DNA of 64,000 nt. Origin: Ypsolopha sequella. Lineage: Eukaryota; Arthropoda; Insecta; Lepidoptera; Ypsolophidae. The position numbers and the translations under genes were made by a program. The number at the start of each line of letters is the position of its first letter. The first letter of the stretch is position 1. Location: positions 5,001 through 69,000 of the forward strand of contig CAKOHE010000073.1 of assembly GCA_934047225.1 (NCBI GenBank). The letters are read 5' to 3'. The notes beneath the pieces are model-generated. The model did no database searches. It was not told the origin of the DNA and saw only the letters and a list, made by a program, of their open reading frames with translations. Of this stretch, positions 40,791 through 51,290 are shown one piece after another.

Positions 40791-42095
40791 GATTAGACTT
40801 TATTTTATCGAAACAGGGATTTCTTAAAATATTCAAAAAATATTTTATCCATAGTTGTTTACTTATTAAATGATAAGTGCAATATTCAAGTAGAGCAACT
40901 TTCATGATACAGTTCGCCTCTCCATAAGAATCTACGCGAGGGAAAGGGAGCAACCGTGCGAGCGGGAGGTAAAATGACGTCGAGCTACACAACACACGTC
41001 TGAACGCTGCGATGTCCCAGCGAAACTGAGGGAAATATCGACGCGTTTTATGTTTTAAACTGTCGATAAGTTTCGATTTGATAAATGTTCTTAAAATAAT
41101 TTTTTAAATACCGTTTTTTGTTATTTCACTTATTAATAGTTCTATTCTACGTGTTTTAAATTTGACTACGCTAAACGATAGTTTTCTAGTAGAAAAAAAA
41201 TATTTTATCAGTGGTTGAATTCATAAAATCACAACTTCTTAAAGCACACGAAATAAGAAAACTAAAGTTTTATCCAAAAAAGTAACCAGGTAAGATTATT
41301 GTTGAAGATATGGGAATAAATGTTACCTGAATAAATTTCTTGTTTTTGTCATAATTTTTACGTGACGTGTGCATGAATGAGACTCTCAACGCGTAGAACA
41401 TAAATAAAGGTATGTTTAAAGCCTAAAAACCCTATTAAAAGTAGCATTAAAGTAAATGAAAAAATGTGTTTTGGAATCTTCAAATTCCACACTATAAATT
41501 AACGTAAAATGTATTTTATTTATTGCTTTCTTACTAACTAAAATAAAATCTTTCTTTTCTGATAATTCTGCAAGAATACTGATTTTTAGGGGACTGGAGC
41601 CTTAAATATGTATTGATTTCATTTCTATTCCTGTCTTTTACTAAATCTATAGTTCAAACAGAAGTGACATTAACATCAGTGACCGTGTCACAATCTAACG
41701 ATGATGCTCATTTAGTCAACGAACTAAAATTTCATGAAATTTAGTGAAATTGTCAAAAGCTCATTAATTCATAATTTCACAAGATACAAATAAGGTGGAT
41801 GTGGATGCGACGATGCGTCTAGTTCCCAACCACACAATTTATGATTGCTTTTCTTATTTTTGAATTATATGTGTTAAAAAATATGATTTACAGCATTAGG
41901 TGACCATAACTAAGTCCTTGCCTTTGGTATTTTAAGGGTATTTGCTTAATTACGCTGAGTCAACTACTTATCTGATCAATGTAAAACTCACAAACATGTT
42001 TTTTCAGACGTTTTTTCTTTTGTTCCGTTGTCAAGACAGTTACCTAATTGGAAACATTTCATTTGATGGATTTTAGTTTTGAAAATGACGCCTTT
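40791..42095. other. No supported gene
   Basis: AT-rich. Minus ORF at 40747-40995 crosses the end of the previous repeat and is not convincing. No RNA genes or terminal repeats recognised. Confidence 0.5.
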
Positions 42096-42262
42096 TTAAA
42101 CTAAGTATTCACCTATGCACTATTCAACCTACACTAAAAATTAGCTTTTTTAACCGATTACCTACTGACTTAAAAAATGTAACGAAAGTGAATTCCTTTA
42201 AACGCAAACTAAAAGCATACCTTTTGGAAAAGTGCTGCTATTGTATTGACGAATTTTGAAAT
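42096..42262 (+). pseudogene. LINE ORF2 C-terminal scrap
   Basis: FNRLPTDLKNVTKVNSFKRK followed by KAYLLEKCCYCIDEF and stop at about 42258 match the extreme C-terminus of CR1/Jockey-type ORF2. A stop lies upstream, so only the tail is readable. Confidence 0.65.
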
Positions 42263-42763
42263 ATTTCTATAAAGTTAGCATTGCTTTTTACTCGACTACG
42301 GCGAAGCAAAAAGGAGGGTTATGATTTTGACCAGTATGTATGTATGAATGTTCATCTATTCCCTCATAACTGCTAAACTACTTATCATCATTTGACAAAT
42401 AACGTATCGTTGGAAGCGTCTTGATCGTCCGCTGGTTATAGAATACGTGACGTTATATTAAATTGAATATAGCGCCCTCTAGAGGGCATAAAGTCATAAA
42501 CAAAAAAAATGTCTTAATTATGCCGTATTGGGTATCAAATAAAAGGGCTTAAGTCGCAGATTTCAAAAATATATATATATATTGTTAGCTGTTGCTTGCG
42601 GCTTTGCTTGCCTGCACCTGATAATTGGGAATAATTTTTATAAAATCAAGCTTCACTCCAATCCTTCCCAAAATATATATATAATAAATACGTATGTATA
42701 TGTAAAGCGGGTCTGCATATACTTTATCACGGAATTATATCCCCAAAATAATTTAAACAAAAA
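42263..42763. other. Possible repeat; no gene
   Basis: Starts ACTCGACTACGGCGAAGC and contains AATATAGCGCCCTCTAGAGG; this style of text recurs in lepidopteran genomes, but no other copy is in this window. A short ORF at 42582-42767 looks fortuitous. Confidence 0.4.
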
Positions 42764-42970
42764 ATGACTTCAAAAACTAAAACCCAACTACTGTAATATC
42801 ACTCTCTAAAAAGTATGAAACAAGAAAATATTATCATCTGATAAATTATCAGATGATAATATTTTCTTGTTTCATACTTTTTAGTGAAATTATCAGATGA
42901 TAATATTTTCTTGTTTCATACTTTTTAGAGAGTGATATTACAGTAGTTGGATTTTAGTTTTTGAAGTAAT
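42764..42970. repeat. Long hairpin with duplicated inner arm
   Basis: Left arm 42764-42845 (ending TATTATCATCTGATAA) pairs almost perfectly with right arm 42886-42970. The inner 40 bp of the right arm (ATTATCAGATGATAATATTT...TTTTTAG) is also present once more at 42846-42884, so the left arm has two possible partners. No ORF. Confidence 0.9.
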
Positions 42971-43282
42971 TTTTTATTTCATTTTGTTATTTATCATTAG
43001 TTTTAATTTTAGTTTTTTGAATAGAAAGGTTTGAATTTTAAAAATCTTTTCCACATTAGCGGATAAAATGCACCTTTGCACGCATATTTCGAATGATAAA
43101 TATAGATAGAGCCTTTCCGAGCTAAAATAGTATTTTATTGTCTACACCCTACTACGTAAAGTAATTACAAATCAAAAACGGTTTTATATTACCTACGTTG
43201 TTTGTCAGTAAAAAACCGTATGAGAGTAGGTAAAAAATTTAAGTAACCACTTCGGTACGGTTTTTCAAGAAGTCCGTCATAA
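42971..43282. other. No supported gene
   Basis: AT-rich; nothing recognised. Confidence 0.5.
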
Positions 43283-43296
43283 TTGTTATTATCATC

Positions 43297-43328
<32 letters not shown>

Positions 43329-43355
43329 CATCACATCATCATCACCATCATCATA
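43283..43355. repeat. (ATC)n microsatellite
   Basis: About 22 mostly ATC units with occasional ACC/ACATC interruptions. Confidence 0.9.
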
Positions 43356-43734
43356 CATTCTTTATTGCATAAATATAAAGTACAAATTGACGAACTTAAC
43401 AGAGATAGATTTTTGTTTTTTAGAAAACTAGGAAAGTAAATAAGTTAAAACCCTAACAATATTGAAAGTTCTCTCGAGAACATGTACAGAAAAGTGTTAA
43501 AGGGGAAAACCTAGTTAGTTTAGTTTTTAAGTGAGCAAGTAACAATAAAAGTTGAGAATAACGACCACTCGGTAGGCTTGAAACACTTGCAGTGACCGAG
43601 GCGCGCCGCTTGGAGCACGCACTCACTTTATTGTTTGTTACTTTGAGAGAATCGACTACTTTTTACAGATACTCTTACTGCCATGTTATTTCCGATGTAA
43701 GTCCGGTAAAAATAACATTTTAATGCATTATTTC
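43356..43734. other. No supported gene
   Basis: AT-rich except 43580-43630 (GACCGAGGCGCGCCGCTTGG). No gene is recognised. Confidence 0.5.
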
Positions 43735-44240
43735 ACAAAGCAGCGGTTGCCCAGTCGGTAGGACGCAGGGCTCTCAATCATGACATGAGAACCGTGTTCA
43801 GAGCCTGCCATCAACATGCACCAATGAGTTTTTAGGAATTTATGTGCATACTATAACTAGCTTTATAGGGTTTAGTTGTCGGTTGTTTGCTATCAAAACT
43901 AAAATTGCAAAAATGTACTTAAATGGACTAGATAAAAGCTAAATTACCTCGCAATTTTTTTTAAAGCCGATTTAAATCAGCCTTAATATTTTGTATACTT
44001 AATGTTTAGTATACTTAATATTTTGTTTACTTAATATTTTGTATAGGTACTTACCACTTGCTGCAAGGTAAAGGTGTGAAGTAAAATCTACTCTAAGAAA
44101 CGTGTATTTGTGGTAGAAGTATGGCGATAAGGGTCACTGCCGTTCACCTTCTATCACGTGTTGACTATTTTAGTAACAAATAGCTCTCGGCAACATCTTT
44201 GACACCCTTCAGGGATACATGTCGTGAGGTTATTGTGTTC
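43735..44240 (+). mobile_element. tRNA-derived SINE family F, plus copy
   Basis: Head: AGCGGTTGCCCAGTCGGTAG (A box) and CCGTGTTCAGAGCC (B box-like). Body: ATGCACCAATGAGTTTTTAG, an inserted stretch, then CTTACCACTTGCTGCAAGGT and GACACCCTTCAGGGATACAT. It is the inverse of 12420-12765 with insertions and decay. Confidence 0.65.
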
Positions 44241-44384
44241 TCCTGTAAACTACACATTTTCGAAATTATTTCAAAATGACTTTATTTATTACACAAAGGG
44301 TTGAATCATTTGCCACTTCGCTCTAAATAATAAAAAACGCTTAGAAGAATAATCTTGATGAAAAACAACAATTCAGCGCTCATA

Positions 44385-44515
44385 ATGGCCGAGTTACCCT
44401 GCATAGTGTTGCATATGCTCTCGAGCGCAGCATGCCGCCACTCGACTGCGCACGCGACGGTCACGTGACCACTTAGTGCGGCTCACGTACGGAGAGACGC
44501 TTCCGATTGGTATTG
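44385..44515. promoter_or_regulatory. GC-rich island with GGTCACGTGACC E-box palindrome
   Basis: A sharp GC peak in AT-rich DNA. It holds a perfect 12-bp palindrome GGTCACGTGACC (about 44459), which contains the CACGTG E-box bound by USF/TFE3-type bHLH-Zip factors, an NRF1-like TGCGCACGCG just upstream, and an inverted CCAAT (ATTGG, about 44506). No exon was recognised next to it. Regulatory role is inferred. Confidence 0.35.
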
Positions 44516-45215
44516 AAAGTCAATTAATTGGAGGTTTGCATAAGGAGTATTAATTTTAGAAAGAAAGATCAAAATATTTTAAACAAATAAAATTTGTGTA
44601 GGTAGTTACGGAGTTGAACTAAATTATAATTTTTCAGATTTGACACAAGTATCACAAGCATCGGGAAAAAAAATCGGAAAGATCACTAAAATCACGAAAC
44701 ACGTAATTTGGCGTTGCAAACAGAAAAAAAATTTTTTTTTGTTTCACATTGAAATATATATTTTTGCGTAGAGTTCAAAGTATTCATGTAATACATTTTT
44801 TTTCCTTTCGTTATTTAAAAAGAAATACACAAACTTAAAAAATCTTTTTGCGTAATTTTTCTATACAGGAAAATGTAGAATGTTTCAGTGTTTTTTTTTT
44901 ACAGAACGAAAGGACATATGTATACCCAAAAATCAAAAACAAATATTCACTTTCAGGCTTGGTTTGCTGGAAGAAATCTCAGTATTGAGATAAGCTCACC
45001 ACTGTACATTATATTTAAGACATCAATTTTGTTATAAATTTATGTGTGTACAATAAATAATCAAGAATTAAGAATTAAGAACTTTTAACAAAAATAGAGT
45101 AACAGTCATCGACTTGCAGTCATTCACTAAAATGTTAAAAATAATTGTATAATGAATGACCGATAATACCGAAACAACATTGAAACCACCGGACACCGGA
45201 CTAGAAGAGTCACTT
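44516..45215. other. No gene; LINE-tail scrap H inside
   Basis: 44948-45060 (GGTTTGCTGGAAGAAATCTC, TTGAGATAAGC and CAATAAATAATCAAGAATTA) is the plus-strand partner of 37200-37250, a LINE 3' tail. The rest is AT-rich. Confidence 0.5.
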
Positions 45216-45448
45216 TGACCCCCGGTTTCTGAAAGGCCAATCAATGTTAACAGTAGATTAAAAAATAATGATCTGCGGATTAAGCCAGAAAAAGTGGGAA
45301 TTTCACATTGAAATCAAAAATTAACTAAGTTAATTATTGATTCATCACTATTCAGACTTCATATATGCTTTATTTTCACCGTTATTTGCGGTTAAAGTTT
45401 TTTTAATCCACTGTTAACTATGATTGGCCTTTCAGAAACCGGGGGTGA
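45216..45448. mobile_element. Foldback MITE with 45-50-bp ends
   Basis: Left end TGACCCCCGGTTTCTGAAAG and AACAGTAGATTAAAAAA; the right end is the complement (TTTTTTAATCCACTGTTAAC ... CCGGGGGTGA) with two or three mismatches. No clear duplication; no ORF. Confidence 0.8.
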
Positions 45449-45989
45449 GTATATTATCCACATGTCAAATAGACCAAACTTTGCACCTTGTGCAAACTTT
45501 GAACATTGTGTGTTCATCTAACGAGGTCATAATCTCTTAAATTAGACTGAGTGTTCCCGAAATTCACCCTCCTCTCTCTTGAATGGCGGAGGTCGATCAC
45601 AGAATAAACAGTTAGATAAATATTCAAATGGCGCCGTGGTCTATAATTGTTTGTCCCATTGTTCGACAATCACAGGGGTAAGTCGGGTGACACAACACAC
45701 TCCCTCTAATGATTGTTGATTGTTTTAGTACTTGCTGTTATGGGTTTAAAGAAAATTGTAGTTTTATTTGTCTTTCAGTTGTTTATACCGTGTGGGAATA
45801 GAATTATCATCTCTCTCGGTCTGAAAATCGGCCTTTGTTTATTCAAAGATCCGGCCATTTTTCAGCCCTAGGGCGGAAAAGTAATTTGAAAATCGAACAA
45901 AACTCCTGGTAATTCTCATAGGTGTATCTAGCAACGTAGAAATTTAACAAATAATACACAGCCTTCTCCTACTTGTTTAAAAATCGAAC
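45449..45989. other. No supported gene
   Basis: Mixed sequence up to the hAT element. No coding signal. Confidence 0.5.
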
Positions 45990-45997
45990 TGGCCAGT

Positions 45998-47630
45998 CAG
46001 TGGCGTAGCTATCATAGGGCCAGCTGGTGCAGTGCACCAGGGCCCTAGAGCTCAGGGGGCCCTCCAACCTAAGCTTTGAAAAGAGCGGGTCAGCCAATTC
46101 GCCAGCTCCGGAAGCTAGAAAACCTCGACCCTGCTAACAAGATTTTAAATTTTTTTATTTAATGATTTTAAGTGAACATCAACAATCAGAGGTTCTATCG
46201 AAATTCAGAAGTTCTTTGCAATAATACAAGACTTGTTCAACTTCTTTGGAAACAGCATTAATCGCTGGGACCTCTTATCAAAATTTACTGGCGAATCAGA
46301 AATCACTTTGAAAAAATTGAATCCAACAAAATGGTCGAGCAGGGTTAACTCAATAGCTGCAGTCAAAGTTCGTTTTTTCGATATTATTAAAGCATTGTCC
46401 GAAATGACGCTGAAGAGTTCAAGTAAAGACGAACGTAGTGAAGCAGAGGTTATAAAATCAAAATTGCTGAATTTTGAGTTTGTATTCCTTTGCGAATTCA
46501 TGCACAGCGTGTTGAACAGGATCAATTATGTTTCCAAAATTTTGCAAAAACGTGATATCGTTTTGGACGAGGCGAGTAAGGCTTTGGACGAAACAACGAA
46601 TAAATTAAAAGAGCACAGGAATGACTTCAAATCCAAGGCCACCGAAACCGCGAAAAAATACGATATCGATCCTACCTTTCCAGAAAAGCGACGAAGAAAA
46701 ACTAAAAAGCATTTCGATGAATTGGCTTCTGATCACCGATTCCAAAATCAGGAAGAAGTCTTCAGAGTAACCATTTTCAACAATGTACTCGACATAATAA
46801 TCAATCAGTTAGATGCGCGTTTTTCTGGTATGAGTGCAGTTTGTAAAACGTTCGACTTTTTGATTCCAAAAAATTTGCTTAGCATGAATAAAACGATTTT
46901 ACTCGCGAAATGTGATCAGTTTCAGATGAAATATTCCGATATAATTGGACCCACTTTTTCGCTCCAATTTCTTAATGTTTACCATCTGGTCCTTCCTCAA
47001 TTGACGGAGACGTGGTCCATTCGGCAACTTTGCAGAGAAATTATAACGAAATTTGGCGTGCTCGAATGTGACCTTACGGAAGTGTATACAGCAATGCTAC
47101 TGTTTCATACAATTCCTGTTACTTCCGCGGCAGCAGAAAGATCTTTCAGTAAACTGAAGATTATAAAAAATTTATTTAAGAAACAGCATTGGACAAGATC
47201 GCCTTCGACACTTATCGTTAATTGCAATAGAAAATAAGGCGGCATCAAACTTGGATTTAAGTGAAGTTGTAGACAAATTCGCAAAAATTAAAGCGCGCAA
47301 GAGGTTGTGAATTGGACAGGGAACTCTGTTAAAAATCGTGTTTCTTTGTCATCTATTGATCTCATCTGTATAATAAAGATTTTATATTGCGTCGTTGCTT
47401 ATTTATTCCCATTTTCTTTTATATAAACACAGAGATTTTACCCCTCATAGAGATGACGTATAGATTAAGCCTACTAATGATAAGTTCAACTCACTGTATC
47501 CTGTATCCTATTTTTATTCCTATCTATAATTTTGAAGGCCAATATAAGTTGAAGCTACCGTGAAAGAGGGGGTGAGGGCCCGATTTTTTCTCTATGCACC
47601 GGGGCCTTTGCCTACCTAGCTACGCCACTG
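45998..47630 (+). mobile_element. hAT transposon, decayed
   Basis: Ends CAGTGGCGTAGCTA and TAGCTACGCCACTG are inverted repeats flanked by an exact 8-bp duplication TGGCCAGT (45990-45997 and 47631-47638). It carries a partial hAT transposase. At 1633 bp it is shorter than autonomous members of this family. Confidence 0.95.
46233..47310 (+). pseudogene. hAT transposase, N-terminally truncated and frameshifted
   Basis: The 334-codon ORF (46233-47237) matches the C-terminal half of the insect hAT transposases often annotated as zinc finger MYM-type 1-like. It has WDLLSKFTGESEITLKKLNP (11-30), a basic patch EKRRRKTKKHF (151-161), and the hAT dimerisation motif LLFHTIPVTSAAAERSFSKL (289-308). Around 47172-47190 the frame is lost. 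The next frame continues with the family's usual ending (QDRLRHLSLIAIENKA, then LDLSEVVDKFAKIKARK) to TGA at 47308-47310. The N-terminal zinc finger and part of the catalytic core are missing, so it is inactive. Confidence 0.88.
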
Positions 47631-47639
47631 TGGCCAGTA

Positions 47640-47912
47640 CACCTAAATAAAAGAAAACGTATGACGACTTGAAGCGATTGGTAGCAATGTACAGTATGTA
47701 CACTGTAGCTCTGACTGGAGCGCTAACTTCCTATAACAAGGCGGGCTGCTGCAAGTAGTTTATTTATAACCACCACACTTATAATTATATTATTTTTGGG
47801 CTTGTGCATAGTTTTAATTTCTTAGGTTGGTACTACAATTTTATTTATTTATTTAAGTAACAAATTGCAAACCATTACAGTGTATAACCAATTCTATCGC
47901 ATCGAAGCAGTT
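47640..47912. other. No supported gene
   Basis: Short AT-rich stretch between two transposable elements. Confidence 0.5.
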
Positions 47913-47921
47913 GGTGGAACC

Positions 47922-48635
47922 ATAGATAAATAAAGGAAGGATAGATTGCTCACTCCATACATTAAAACAAAGCCCGCGTAAAACTTATTATTTTCGCCGG
48001 TACCTAGTAGTTCGACTTATTATTTTTGATGTCACTACTATACTAGATAAATTGTGACATACCTAGTGCCATCTATCGAACAGTTGATGAAACGAAATTC
48101 GATGTGTGTGTGTAGCAACTATACTGCACCCACAAAAACAAAAATTTGCTTGAATACGACAATACGACACATGGCATACGATAAATCTGAGGATAAATCG
48201 CTCAACCGTGCATGCAGTTGAGTCAAAGAGTAAAGTTATATACCGGTATGTATGAGTAGTGTGTGTTAGGTAAATAAAGCGTATTTTAATGCACATATTT
48301 TGTTTAATTGATCGTTGTGCGCCATCTACCGGAATCCAGAATAACCATCTGCACGCTTTGTTAGATTGCCAGCTTACCACCGAAAGTTTAATGAAAAAAA
48401 TTTTAAAAACACCTGATTAAGAATTCACTAATTTCTGATGCGATGTTATGACAATTTCGTGTTTTTATTCATGAAATAAATAAATATGATGAACCAGAAC
48501 ACTAAAATGCTATATTTCGTCGATTTCAGACAAATTTTATTTCCAGCGAGACAAGTAACGCCATCTAGCAACGTTATTTTTAGTATTGCGAACAGTACAA
48601 GGAGATAGCAATCTATCCTTCCTTTATTTATCTAT
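47922..48635. mobile_element. MITE with 9-bp target duplication
   Basis: Inverted ends ATAGATAAATAAAGGAAGGA (left) and its complement at the right (total match about 28 bp) are flanked by an exact 9-bp direct repeat GGTGGAACC (47913-47921 and 48636-48644). A 9-bp duplication is typical of Mutator-like elements; because the flank and end share bases, 7 bp is also possible. The interior repeats GCCATCTA phrases. The 105-codon minus ORF at 48063-48380 has no recognised domain. Confidence 0.85.
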
Positions 48636-48644
48636 GGTGGAACC

Positions 48645-49082
48645 TAGATGCGCAAGTATGCCCCCTATTTGTTAACTATTTAACAGCTATGGCGCCGCAA
48701 TAAGAATTGGCATCAGGTAAGTAGTCTGACATTCTAGCGTCCGTACAATGATAACATTCAACTCGAACACAACAAAGAAAAATTGGGGTCGTTTTCTTTT
48801 GAGGATTAATGTTGACAACGATTTTTTTGATGATTTATGGTATACAGCAGCAGTTGTAGATGAAAATCAATTGGAAATTAGTTAATCACTGTCACAGCAT
48901 CGCAGTAAACTAACTTTGTTCATAGAAACAGATACTGCACACAATCAATAGTTGTTTTACACAGAAACAACCCAACAATAGTCAAGTAGGTACTTCAAAA
49001 ATCTCAGAGAAGTATAATCTCGATGGGTGGTGTCATTTGTAGAGGTTTCCTGGCACCGTCGGCGTCGTTTTAATTCAACAAA
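48645..49082. other. No supported gene before the satellite
   Basis: AT-rich DNA. The last 45 bp before the array (from AGG at about 49034) are open in the same frame as the array, after TAG. Confidence 0.4.
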
Positions 49083-51287
49083 TTCCTACTGAGTGTAAGG
49101 TTCCTACTGAGTGTAAGCTTCCTACTGAGTGTAAGGTTCCTACTGAGTGTAAGGTTCCTACTGAGTGTAAGCTTCCTACTGAGTGTAAGCTTCCTACTGA
49201 GTGTAAGCTTCCTACTGAGTGTAAGCTTCCTACTGACTGTAAGCTTCCTACTGAGTGTAAGGTTCCTACTGAGTGTAAGCTTCCTACTGAGTGTAAGCTT
49301 CCTACTGAGTGTAAGCTTCCTACTGAGTGTAAGCTTCCTACTGAGTGTAAGCTTCCTACTGAGTGTAAGCTTCCTACTGAGTGTAAGCTTCCTACTGAGT
49401 GTAAGCTTCCTACTGAGTGTAAGGTTCCTACTGAGTGTAAGCTTCCTACTGAGTGTAAGCTTCCTACTGAGTGTAAGCTTCCTACTGAGTGTAAGCTTCC
49501 TACTGACTGTAAGCTTCCTACTGAGTGTAAGGTTCCTACTGAGTGTAAGCTTCCTACTGAGTGTAAGCTTCCTACTGACTGTAAGCTTCCTACTGAGTGT
49601 AAGGTTCCTACTGAGTGTAAGCTTCCTACTGAGTGTAAGCTTCCTACTGAGTGTAAGCTTCCTACTGAGTGTAAGCTTCCTACTGAGTGTAAGCTTCCTA
49701 CTGAGTGTAAGCTTCCTACTGAGTGTAAGCTTCCTACTGAGTGTAAGCTTCCTACTGAGTGTAAGCTTCCTACTGAGTGTAAGGTTCCTACTGAGTGTAA
49801 GCTTCCTACTGACTGTAAGCTTCCTACTGACTGTAAGCTTCCTACTGAGTGTAAGCTTCCTACTGAGTGTAAGCTTCCTACTGAGTGTAAGCTTCCTACT
49901 GAGTGTAAGCTTCCTACTGAGTGTAAGCTTCCTACTGAGTGTAAGCTTCCTACTGAGTGTAAGCTTCCTACTGAGTGTAAGCTTCCTACTGAGTGTAAGC
50001 TTCCTACTGAGTGTAAGCTTCCTACTGACTGTAAGCTTCCTACTGAGTGTAAGGTTCCTACTGAGTGTAAGCTTCCTACTGAGTGTAAGCTTCCTACTGA
50101 GTGTAAGGTTCCTACTGAGTGTAAGCTTCCTACTGACTGTAAGCTTCCTACTGACTGTAAGCTTCCTACTGAGTGTAAGCTTCCTACTGAGTGTAAGCTT
50201 CCTACTGACTGTAAGCTTCCTACTGAGTGTAAGCTTCCTACTGAGTGTAAGCTTCCTACTGAGTGTAAGCTTCCTACTGAGTGTAAGCTTCCTACTGAGT
50301 GTAAGCTTCCTACTGAGTGTAAGGTTCCTACTGAGTGTAAGCTTCCTACTGACTGTAAGCTTCCTACTGACTGTAAGCTTCCTACTGAGTGTAAGCTTCC
50401 TACTGAGTGTAAGCTTCCTACTGAGTGTAAGCTTCCTACTGAGTGTAAGCTTCCTACTGAGTGTAAGCTTCCTACTGAGTGTAAGGTTCCTACTGAGTGT
50501 AAGCTTCCTACTGACTGTAAGCTTCCTACTGACTGTAAGCTTCCTACTGAGTGTAAGCTTCCTACTGAGTGTAAGGTTCCTACTGAGTGTAAGCTTCCTA
50601 CTGACTGTAAGCTTCCTACTGAGTGTAAGCTTCCTACTGACTGTAAGCTTCCTACTGAGTGTAAGCTTCCTACTGAGTGTAAGCTTCCTACTGAGTGTAA
50701 GCTTCCTACTGAGTGTAAGCTTCCTACTGAGTGTAAGCTTCCTACTGAGTGTAAGCTTCCTACTGAGTGTAAGCTTCCTACTGAGTGTAAGCTTCCTACT
50801 GACTGTAAGCTTCCTACTGAGTGTAAGCTTCCTACTGACTGTAAACTTCCTACTGAGTGTAAGCTTCCTACTGAGTGTAAGCTTCCTACTGAGTGTAAGC
50901 TTCCTACTGAGTGTAAGCTTCCTACTGAGTGTAAGCTTCCTACTGAGTGTAAGCTTCCTACTGAGTGTAAGCTTCCTACTGAGTGTAAGCTTCCTACTGA
51001 GTGTAAGCTTCCTACTGAGTGTAAGCTTCCTACTGAGTGTAAGATTCCTACTGAGTGTAAGCTTCCTACTGAGTGTAAGCTTCCTACTGAGTGTAAGCTT
51101 CCTACTGAGTGTAAGCTTCCTACTGAGTGTAAGCTTCCTACTGAGTGTAAGCTTCCTACTGAGTGTAAGCTTCCTACTGAGTGTAAGCTTCCTACTGACT
51201 GTAAGCTTCCTACTGACTGTAAGCTTCTTACTGAGTGTAAGCTTCCTACTGACTGTAAGCTTCCTACTGAGTGTAAGCTTCCTACTG
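49083..51287. repeat. 18-bp satellite, about 122 copies
   Basis: Unit TTCCTACTGAGTGTAAGC repeated head to tail. Common variants are GACTG for GAGTG, and GGTT for GCTT; one AAACTT, one AGATT and one TTCTTACT are also seen. Most units contain a HindIII site (AAGCTT). 18 bp is a multiple of three, and two + frames (hexapeptide PTECKL or LLSVSF) and two - frames are open throughout, but none has an ATG. Confidence 0.98.
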
Positions 51288-51290
51288 GAA

